Part shown: one piece after another, positions 43,095 through 52,374 of the stretch
Layout of the letters: the number at the start of each line of letters is the position of its first letter
How positions within the stretch are numbered: the first letter of the stretch is position 1
Assembly (NCBI GenBank): GCA_028554645.1
Contig: JAQOOI010000068.1
Span: forward strand, 1 to 64,000
Source: Omphalotus guepiniiformis
Lineage: Eukaryota; Basidiomycota; Agaricomycetes; Agaricales; Omphalotaceae
Length of the DNA: 64,000 nucleotides
Direction: 5' to 3'
Notes under the pieces: generated by a model
Seen by the model: only the letters and a program-made list of their open reading frames with translations
What the model was told of the DNA's origin: nothing
The model's database searches: none
Position numbers and translations under genes: made by a program

Positions 43095-45152
43095 ATGGCA
43101 TCCTCCAATCCTTTTCCTTTGAATATCCTAATCGTCGGCGCTGGGCTCGGGGGTCTCGCAGCTGCTATCGCGCTACGTCGTCAAGGTCATATTGTTAATG
43201 TAGGGTTTCCTCCTCATATCCATCGGCGATGTGTTCTCGTATGCTGACTTCGGGTGCGTTGGGTGGATATATAGATATTCGACTCGTCAAGTTTTAGAAC
43301 TGAACTTGGAGCTGGACTTGCTGTTCCGCCTAATACCCTACGCGGTTTGAAGGAACTTGGGTGTGAGATTGGGAATCTTGATGCTGTGGATAATCTTTGT
43401 GTTAGTGGGAGCTTTCCGAACTCGAAGGGTGAAATGTTCTGATACTTATAGGAAGTATGGTTTTTTTCTTTTTTAGTTCACTGCGATGGGGTATGATGGA
43501 AGTGTTGGGATGATGAATAATATGACTGATTATCGTGAGGCGTATGGTTTTGTACGTTTCCTTCGTCGAAACTTTTAGAAGCGCTTCTTTCTCACTAATT
43601 AATATCGTCGATGTCTACTATGTAGCCTTGGGTTATGGTTCATCGCGTTGACCTACATAATGAATTACGACGCGTGGCACTTGATCCAGACGGCCTTGGG
43701 CCTCCTGCGGTATTACACCTAAATCATCGTGTTGTATCCTGCGATGTCAAGTCTTGCACTGTTACGTTCGCGAATGGAATTACATATACTCAGGCGGATC
43801 TTATCGTTGGTGCGGATGGTATACGCGTATGTACCTCATCCCCCCCCCCCCCCCCCCCCCCCTTGGTCTTTCTTCATATATCTTTTATATCTTTAGTGAA
43901 TACTGACTTAGCGCCTGATATAGTCTACAATCCGACGATTCGTACTAGAAGAAGAAGAAGATGTGAAAATACCCCCAACAGGAATCGCAGGTTTTCGATG
44001 GTTGATACAAGCCGATAAATTAGATGCGTATCCTGAACTCGATTGGATCGTTAAGACCCCTCCTCTCGGGGCCCGATTGATTTCTGCTCCCGCGGCGGTC
44101 CCTAGGACTAGTGACTCGGCAAGGGAAGAATCTGGGACTGGGACTGGGACTGGGACTGGGACTGGTGGTAGTGAAGCTAGTAGGGTGGCGGGGGATCGAC
44201 GTACGATTATTATATATGCGTGTCGTGGTGGTAGGTTGGTTAATGTTCTTGCGGTACATGATGATGAACGTGATCAGGATTCTGTAGGTGAGTTACCCCC
44301 TCTTCCTCCCTTTCCCCCACCCCCCCCCCCTCCAACTCGAACTGATTTTTTGTCCTCCCCCCCCCTTCCCCCTACTGCCGGGCCTCGGGGTGTGTAGAAT
44401 GGAGCGTACCAGCCACCAAAGACGACTTGTTTCGTGTATTTAACGATTACCATCCAAGATTTCGAAAACTTTTCGAGTTGGCGGAGGCGGGGGATGGGGA
44501 TATTAATCTTTGGCAGATGCGTGTTGTACCTCCTTTGAGGAAGTGGGTTAATGAGAGGGTTTGTTTGGTGGGTGATGCTGCGCATGGTACTTTACCGAGT
44601 GAGCCACTGTATCTATCACTTCCTCACTTCCTCACTTCCTCACTTCCTCACTTCCTCACTTCCCATTTCTTTCATTCTACATAGAGTTTCAACACTAACA
44701 TTTCTTAACACTAACATTTCCTTGCCCTTCGTAGCTTTAGGTCAAGGATTCGGTATGGGACTCGAAGATGCCATAGCACTCGGTACACTCCTACCACAAG
44801 GAACCACAGTGGGTGATCTTAAGAATCGACTTGGGGTGTATGAGGAGTTGAGGAAGGAAAGAGCGGAGTTTGTTTCGCGGGAATCGGTTGAGGAGCAGGT
44901 TGTTGGGGAGAAGAGGGGGTTGTATTTGAGATGTGGGTGCTTTTTTCTGGGTTTTGTTTTTTTTGGGGTTTTGTTTTTTTGTTTTTTTTTGGTTTGTTTC
45001 ACGTTCTTTTTCTGAGTTGCCTGGCTAACGCGTTGGTGTTTTTGGTAGCGAAGGAATTGAGGGATAGAGTTATGGGGTATGATATTAGATTGGAGAGTGA
45101 GAGGGTTCTTGAGGGGTTAATCCGAGTCGAACATGCGAGTGCTAGCGCTTAG
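43095..45152 (+). CDS. h3h: hispidin-3-hydroxylase (FAD monooxygenase)
   Basis: Eight exons (43095-43199, 43275-43400, 43477-43551, 43626-43826, 43924-44287, 44398-44598, 44735-44932, 45049-45152) join in frame to 457 residues. FAD/NAD(P)H monooxygenase motifs: IVGAGLGGLAAAIALRRQG (GXGXXG, residues about 13-31), VGADGIRSTIRR (DG motif) and VCLVGDAAHGTLP with GQGFGMGLEDA. Blocks specific to H3H, such as GYDGSVGMMNNMTDYREAYG, are present. Established role: NADPH-dependent 3-hydroxylation of hispidin to the luciferin 3-hydroxyhispidin, the substrate of Luz. An inserted Ser/Gly/Thr stretch with a (GT)n dipeptide repeat (about 44115-44170) appears extra relative to the family. Introns hold a 26-base C run (43837-43862) and CTTCCTCA repeats. 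Confidence 0.93.
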
Positions 45153-45492
45153 CGTTTATAATCGTGTTTCAAGTTATGTATCTACAAACACAGGAACAGT
45201 ATTCCAAGACGGAGGATGACTGGATCGATGACTGGATGTGAATTTGGATTTGTACGTACAGAAGACCAGGCGATGATTCACCCCCTCGAAGTTCGCTAAC
45301 CAAACGGCCGAGTCATAGAAGTGCACTGCTAGTAGAGTAGGAGTTAATCACACTGCAATCACACACCACATTTAGACCTGAAACAATTACTCCAGTACAT
45401 GTACATTGTATAAAACTACAAAAACATATACATTTATCGACCCTCAACTAAGCAGCCAGCGTACCCGTACCCATACATACAAACCAACAAAC
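45153..45492. other. intergenic, convergent 3' flanks
   Basis: The tail-to-tail interval between h3h and the MuiA-like gene. Only AT-rich, non-coding sequence is seen. It should hold both terminators. Confidence 0.6.
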
Positions 45493-47692
45493 CTAAAGCC
45501 CTACAACCCTAACACCCACCGGAGCAGAAACCTCCCACTTCAAAACCAAATTAACCTTACAATGAGCCTGTACCTCACAAACCCAATTCATCTTTCCATC
45601 CTTTCCCAGCGCATCAACATCGACCTCGGGGACTTCAGCACCATTCCACTGTGCAATAACACCTTCCGAGAATTTAACTGACCCAGGTCCAGCGGTGGAT
45701 ATTTGATCCAGTGGTGAGTCTGGTGAGGGTGACGATACAGGGGGGGTTTTCGTAGATGATGATGATGCACTACTACCGCCCACACTCAGAAGACTTGACA
45801 TCCCAGAATTCTTGGAATCTTTACTAGACCCAAACATCGATATCGTTCCTCCACCGCTAGTATCTTTGGCAGTGCCAGAATCAGAGGTCGCTGGAGTAAT
45901 CTTCAAAGCCGGGTTAACCAGCTTCACTGTAATTCGCTCATCCTCCGACACTGGTATCTGATCGATGATTTTGAGGAAAGGAACAGCGAAAGACTTGGTA
46001 TTGTGCACCGTCAGTCGCTGCGTATATACATAGTTGGTTGATTTGCCAGAATACAACGAAAACCCGGAGGTAGATGCCTTCTTGGCCAGAGGGTGATAAG
46101 AATTCGGATAGACCGGTCGAGTCTGTGAATACCAAACCAAACCACGTATGAGATCAAGGCAATCATTAATTCATGATTCATAAAGAACAGAGATATATTA
46201 CTTGCCCTAGTGGACACTCAAAAGTTTCATTGGGACTAACAGCGGGTACGTCGGTCTTGGCTATGAAACTACCGTCCTGATAAACGTTCGCTTGCCCCGA
46301 AAGCAACGTGAACTCTGATTCGTTCAAAATCTTGGCCTTCAAAGAAAAAAAATGAGCGGCATAGAACTCCTTGGAGCTATAACTCTTGAAAGACGTTACC
46401 TTCAAAGCCACTTTTGTAGGATCCATCTTTGGTACAGCCTCCCAAGATAAGATTGCGTCTACTTTAAGTGTTGTGATCGTGAAAGTACGTTCGCCAATAT
46501 CGGAAGGGATGGAGACTAGTCCCGGAACTCTGAACGTTGATGTCCCAATTAAGTTGGGCTTGGAGGAGACATATGCTGAGGCGGCTGGGAGAGAACGTCT
46601 GAGGCTGACAACCGTAGCGTCCTCCTTTACAGCCATTCGATGGGCTTCGCGACCAAACTCGCGTTGAATTGGGGGTTTCGGTTCGTAAACTGAAAGTGTC
46701 CAGTTGGTGAGTGGGGCAAGGTGTCCACCATACGTAGGGGAGGCGGTTTCCAGAGTAAGAGGTACGTTCGCCCATGACTATAAACCCTCTGCATTAGAAA
46801 CAGTACAACATTCCAAAAATTTCAATGCAACCAACCTCGCCGGACCCCGGTATTTTGTCTAACTACGGCTTTATAGATCAACGTAACCGACGTCTCTGAT
46901 TCTTCCATATTGACACGAATATCGTAAGATGCTTTCCATGTAGCACCAGAGACGGCTACAAGAAGCAAAAAAAAAAATAGGTGAGGAAGTCTGCGAGAAA
47001 AGTTGTATTCACTCACTGACCATATTTCAGCACAAGGTCAATATCGGTCGCATCTTCTGCGTAGACACCGATAGAAGCGCGAATGCTGTGTTTATCGTGA
47101 TCACGCGATATGGATCCTCGCTCATCCTCGATCGCTTTTTCCAACATTTTCATCTCAGCTTCTTGGTCCAGCAACTTATTATCCAATTTCTCCGCAGTAG
47201 CCTCGTATTCATCCATGACAGAATCAAGGTAACGTGCTGAACGCTCAAAGTACCTAGAAAGGTCTGAATGGATGCAATAGATATCTTCGTGCGGTCGAGT
47301 GAGTTCTTGAGGCGGTCCTTCTTCAACAGGAGCTCCTCGAATTTAGGAGAAGGTGTAAAAGGTGTGGTTGGCGTGTTTAGAATGGTAACATCATGAATGG
47401 TCGCTGATCCTTTCCCCTCAACCCTGTGTCGCAAACCGAAGATGTGAGTGTATAAATCATGGAAGAACGACTCTTGTGATACACACCTAAGGGATTGCCT
47501 ATCCATCATGCTTGACAGTCCGTCAATGTGGACTTGATTATGGCCAGCCTTGACACTGAGCTGAAAAAGACGAGTGATCTCGGCTTGACTCGAATACACA
47601 CTGACACTTTGAATCTTGCCGGAGGTGTTGGAGTCAAGTTGAATCGTATTTGGCTCGAAATCAGGAGGTGCGACAGCGGATTGTGAAGCCAT
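45493..47692 (-). CDS. MuiA-like protein (DUF4140/DUF4139)
   Basis: The gene starts MASQSAVAPPDFEPNTIQLD at 47692 and runs through about seven exons. The DUF4140-like N-terminus (SVSVYSSQAEITRLFQLSV, VHIDGLSSMMDRQSLR) is followed by a coiled coil (SVMDEYEATAEKLDNKLLDQ) and a DUF4139-like beta domain (ATWKASYDIRVNMEESETSV, TYGGHLAPLTNWTLSVYEPK, then DQIPVSEDERITVKLVNPAL). The family is broadly conserved from bacteria (mucoidy inhibitor A) to fungi; its molecular role is not established. Near 46090-46215 the join is odd: the family pattern PLG-LDPSIRITYHP appears here split over two frames, so a one-base loss or an unusual splice is possible. It has no evident role in luminescence. Confidence 0.8.
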
Positions 47693-48200
47693 AGCTATGG
47701 TGGTCGTTTGTGACTATTGTTGTGGGTAGTGCTGCCAGAGCACGAAGGTCTCTGGTCTGGATGGTTGTGGTGAAAGGTAATATACAACCAGGTACCTTGA
47801 TGGCAATATATGTCGCAGATGCATATCAGCTTTGAATAATGCCTCTACAAGTGGGACATTGCCGCGACTTTCTCGTGAATTGTAGCCATGCATAGTAGAA
47901 GCAGAGAGAGCCAGGGCCGCCCAGATGGTGGTAAAGCATGAAGAGCGGGAAGGTTCGCTTATCAAACGCGTGATATTGTCGACCTGCGCGTCTCTCCTGC
48001 GCGTCTCTCCTGCGCGTCGAGACTCTCAGCTACCCACTACGTCCAATGCAAACCCAACACATCTTCCTTACCACTCCTGACAGCATCTTCGGTGACTAAT
48101 GTCTGATTTGCAGTGGTTTGGGCTCATTTCCTTGAAGGTTCTTCAGGAACATACGGCCATTTCAAAGTCGATAAAGGTTTCATCCAAGATGTCGTCTCCT
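47693..48200. other. intergenic region
   Basis: No gene is recognised. Two tandem CTCCTGCGCGTCT copies occur at about 47994-48017. The right end reads VVWAHFLEGSSGTYGHFKVD in one plus frame, which looks protein-like and may be the decayed upstream part of the monooxygenase relic that follows. Confidence 0.4.
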
Positions 48201-48840
48201 TCAGCCGCGGCTGTATTGGATGAAGACGACGACGGGACTTTTTTGCGAAGGTCTTCATCAATCGTTTGGTGTCCCATAAGACTCAGACTCTCCGGATAGA
48301 CTTTGTTTGCAAAATTACACGCCGACACTGGTCGAGAGTCCATCCTCGTCATTCATTCGGAGACGAAACGAAGAATTGCTGAAGGTGAGTATGCTATGCT
48401 CAGCGACCCTTTAGATTGCGATTGGACTGATTCTCTCCCTCTCGCAGAATATTATTGGAGCGTGCCAGCTCTGAGCTTCCAGGGGCGACCAGTTTTCCGA
48501 TTTCAAGAATACCATCTACTATTTTCTGAAGGATTCTGGAGCTGACGGAGGAGCAAGTTGATTAGTCTCTGGGAGAAGTGTGTTGATCTTGAGACGATGG
48601 ATGAACACCGGCAAACGGGTTTTGTTTGGTTTGTTGGGAGATGCTGCTCATGTTCTTACATTTTGGTCGGTTGAGCTTACTTTCTTTCAGTGTTTCATCT
48701 TCTGTTCTGAATTCTCTGTTTCTCAGCGTTGGGGTCAGGATTTTTGGGTTAGGGCCACAGGATGCCGTGCACTTCTCCGACGCGACGAACGGGCACTGTG
48801 TCCCAGATTGACAGCGGATTCGTGGTGTACAACTCAAAGA
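48200..48840 (+). pseudogene. decayed H3H-like FAD monooxygenase
   Basis: Plus-strand pieces match the C-terminal half of h3h in order: ILVIHSETKRRIAEG (compare VLAVHDDERDQDSVG), an intron ending CTCGCAG, WSVPA at 48456 followed by VFRFQEYHLLF, then KRVLFGLLGDAAH (GDAAH codons 48637-48651), an intron ending TTTCTCAG, and a GQDF.../PQDAV segment at about 48732-48772. Both introns sit at the same places as introns 5 and 6 of h3h. Frames change and a stop lies near 48298, so the copy is dead. No N-terminal FAD-binding GXGXXG part is seen. It could derive from h3h itself or from a related monooxygenase. Confidence 0.6.
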
Positions 48841-48944
48841 TGTGCAAGGAGCGTGGCTGCCAGTGAATGGGTTTCGGCTGAATCATATCATAAGAAGAGC
48901 AGCCAGATCATGAAAAGCGGGGGCTTCATTTCATTTGAGATGTG

Positions 48945-49320
48945 TGTTTTCACTGCCTCAATGCTCCTTGCTCCTTACTCCTTGCTCCCTTTCCGGTAGC
49001 ATCAAAATTGCGATTGACTGAAGCCTTCGTCTGTTTGTTCCAGGATTTGCCATAGTGGGGCAGCATAGTGGAGAGCGAGAGAGCTGCTAAATTCTGATTC
49101 TGATTCCATCTGGTTCACGTATGTATTTCACTGCCTCACTGCCTCACTACTCCTTGCTCCTTGCTCCCCGCTTCCCTTCCGGTGCCATCAAAGTTGCGAT
49201 TGACTGAAGCCTTCGTCTGTTTGTTCCAGGAAAAGGAACTTTCAGTGGGTCGTGCCAATTGGAGAGCGAGTCTTGATCTACTGCTAGAATTCTGAATCTG
49301 AATCCATCTGGTGTCGGGCT
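48945..49320 (+). repeat. tandem duplication, about 180 bp unit
   Basis: Positions about 48945-49122 and 49126-49310 are two diverged direct copies sharing CTGCCTCA, CTCCTTGCTCC, the stretch from GCGATTGACTGAAGCC through CTGTTTGTTCCAGGA, and TCCATCTGG. The CTCC-rich starts contain shorter internal repeats. No gene is associated; the unit follows the monooxygenase relic. Confidence 0.75.
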
Positions 49321-50212
49321 CACGAATATGAAGCCATTTGTGCCTTCCTACGTTTGTCTAATCTCGTTGGAATGGATTCCGCAGATGCGACCGATTTTCG
49401 AGGTTGAGGACCATTGGAAGTTGTCGTTTTCAATAGCTGAATGCGATCTATCCTCCGAATTTCCCCATCCCTCAAGATGGAATTTGTGCAGAATGCGAGA
49501 AGAGAAAAGATAATCATCACAGACGGATCCTTGGTCTCCTTGGGTGAGCAATTTTGTCATTTACTGCCGAGTGAACTCTTCCTAACTGCTGACTCTACAT
49601 AACCTTCTGCAGTGTTGGTCCGCGCGTTCTAGAATTGAGTATATGCTCACAGTCAAGAACGTCTAGCGTTGAATGCGATCACCGGTAATCAATCTGGATG
49701 AATGATTGGTTTGGACAGCTGAACAAGTTCAACACCACCACCGTACAGCTTCGGTTCCGTGATGCTCAGGACGGGAGAAGCCTGATTGAAGCCTGAAAAC
49801 AGAGTCGAAATGAGCGATTTTGTTCAAATCTCAACTTCTAGCACTAGCACTAGAACTAGCTCAGAAGGTCTGGTGACTTGGAGAGTGGAACGCCAACGGT
49901 GTCTTGTGGGCGTTGATGTTTATGTCACTTTTTTGAGTCGTGAGTACACTTACTGTCGACCGTCACTCCTTTCTTACGCGATTTGCTCCAGGTCCATCAT
50001 GTACTTCTTCCTAGTTTGAATACAGTGGTACTAAATGTACACGAGTTGAACGTTGCCCGTACCCCACTTTCCAACTGAGTACAGGCGCTTTTACGGAAGT
50101 GGAAATGGGTAATGGTCACAGTTTTCGCATGCCAGTGGGGGGTATCAACTTCGCTATCACGCATATATAGAATGGTGCACGCAACAACCTTCGACTGAGA
50201 ACCCAGACTCAA
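49321..50212. other. intergenic, tyrosinase upstream region
   Basis: No intact gene. A plus frame at 49806-49935 (MSDFVQISTSSTSTRTSSEG, then LVTWRVERQRCLVGVDVYV) looks protein-like and ends in a GTGAGT donor-like site, possibly a relic exon. The last 200 bp should be the tyrosinase promoter, with CATATATAGAATGG at about 50162. Confidence 0.4.
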
Positions 50213-51870
50213 ATGCTTGCTATCTCTGCTGCCCTCTCAGCGGCGTTCTTCCGACTGGTGTTGATACTTGGATTTCGCGATAACTTGAACCGGAAGACTT
50301 GTACGAACCCCGTTGTGCGTAAAGAATGGAGGAGGTTTTCTGTGGATGAACGTGCTGACTGGATCAGCGCTGTTAAAGTGAGTGAATCTTGGTGTCTGTA
50401 TTATTTCCTCACTCCTTCCGACCTTTTTTTTTTAGTGTCTAGCAGAGCTTCCGCATAATCCTGCGCTTAAACCGTTCGTTAATCCAGGAGATATTCCGCC
50501 AGTTAATGAATCGGGGTCTTATTATGATGGTGGGTAGATAGAGTCTCCTTGAGAGTACTGGTGACTCCGGCTCCGAGCTTACCATATAATTAAAATTATA
50601 GATTTTGTCTACATTCATATGGATCTCAATCCTCTCGTAAGTTCTGTTGAATAATAGTTGGACGCTGCTCCGAGTCATTGCTTAGAATTGTGTAATAGAT
50701 ACACTTCACTGGGCTATTCCTACCTTTTCACCGCTGGTACTTGCATGCTTATGAAATTGCTCTGAAGGAGAAGTGTGGGTACACAGGCGGTTCTCCCTAT
50801 TGGGACTGGACCGAAGGTAACTTGACTCACTAACTCAATCGAATTCCTCACCCGCAGTAGTAGCCTTGTCTTATTATCGCAATTTTCAGATGCCTCTGAT
50901 CTTTATGGGTCCACGATGTTTCAAGATTTTGACTCTAAAAGCGGTCTCGGTGGTTGGGGAGACCTCTCGAATGACGCTCAAGTACCTAATGGCGCTTTCT
51001 CGGATTTGAAGTTATCATACCCTTCTCCGCATATACTTAGGAGGAACTTTACCCTCCAGCCATATCTTAACTTTGATCCAGTTCTTTTTCCTGATCGGGC
51101 ATTGTATGCGAATGTAACGTTCACGCGAAATGAGGTGGGTAAGATGGTGAAGGGGTTTGTGGGTGATTTTAGGGGGTTTCAGGGGTATCTTGAGGGTTTT
51201 CAGGTGGGTTATGGGTTTTTGATGATGATGCGATGGTTTATGGATTTATGCTGATTGGCTTTAGGGTGCTCATGGTAGTGTTCATTATATTGTTGGAGGG
51301 TAGTTAAATCATGTTTATCTCAAGTTCATTACGTCTAAGCTAATGCGTATTGCAGGGATCTCGGTGGTACCTGCCCAATGCTTAACCCATCACCAGATTG
51401 TATTCCGGGACCTACATTCTCAGCCAACGGTGAGTCTCTTTTGGTATTGGCTACTAAGTACAGAGAGTCTGACCCCACCCCCTCATTAGAGCCGTTGTTC
51501 TGGATGCACCACGCTGTAAGAAAATCTAACTTGCCTTCTAAGCCGTTACTCAGACATCGATACTCAAACAGATGGTAGATAAGATCTGGTATGATTGGCA
51601 AAACATGAACGAGTCTAATGCTCGTGCATTCCATGGAGGCTCGACGCAACGAATTGATAATTTAACTATTTACGATGAGTATCCTAATGGTGGACCTCCG
51701 ATGTTATCTGTGAGTTCAGAATTTAGAACTACATGCTTGACACTAGTACTAATGCAAAGTGGATGATATAGCTTGATTCGTATATGCATGCGAATGGGAT
51801 GTTTGAAGATGCTACGATTGGGGATGTCATCAGCACTACTGATGGGATCCTTTGTTATGTGTATGAATGA
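50213..51870 (+). CDS. tyrosinase, short form
   Basis: Ten exons (50213-50377, 50436-50529, 50602-50636, 50699-50816, 50890-51203, 51265-51299, 51356-51429, 51490-51515, 51572-51709, 51772-51870) join in frame to 365 residues. The first 20 residues are hydrophobic and may be a signal peptide. The CuA site lies in IHFTGLFLPFHRWYLHAYE and the CuB site in GAHGSVHYIVGG plus EPLFWMHHAMVDKIWYDWQ, so the six copper histidines appear present. SPYWDWTED is the conserved core. The length and early stop after the core fit short tyrosinases without the C-terminal cap. Known activity: o-hydroxylation of phenols and catechol oxidation. It lies 5 kb from h3h; a role in caffeate supply is speculative. Confidence 0.9.
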
Positions 51871-52374
51871 GAATTAGCAATGTTCAGAAAGCTTTGACTG
51901 GTGTCCTTTGACGCTTGCTGCGGGCAGGAAGCCGGATGTCCACGGAAAGAAATTCAGACTTTTCGGAAGTATTTCAATTGCAAAGCAATACCTGGGCGTG
52001 GGGGCCGGTAATCCTCCTGGTAACTCTCCAACGTAGGCCTGCCTTGAGTGAACTCGGCGCTTAGTCACTGCGCTCGCTTGATCACGCTCACATGACCGTA
52101 TCTGATGACTCATCAATGGCTTTTGAGTATCTCGGTTGGTGGCCCTTGACTTTCTCCTCATAACACATTCTGGGGATTCTGGGAATATCACGAAGAGCCA
52201 GGATAATTGAACATAAACCTCTCACTGGTACGTTAATACTGCCCAAGAATTCGGTTTTCTTCTAATCTAAATCCACTTTTGTCTACATTCGTGCTCTTCA
52301 TGTTTCACTTGTAGGATTTTCATTCAAACCCAAGTCTTATTTCCCAAGATATTCATTACACTTTCATCGCAAGG
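51871..52374. other. intergenic, start of inverted repeat
   Basis: No gene. From about 52047 the sequence matches, in inverted form, the region 62921-63266 upstream of the second F-box gene, so the duplicated unit includes the promoter. The F-box 5' untranslated region presumably starts within the last 150 bp. Confidence 0.6.
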
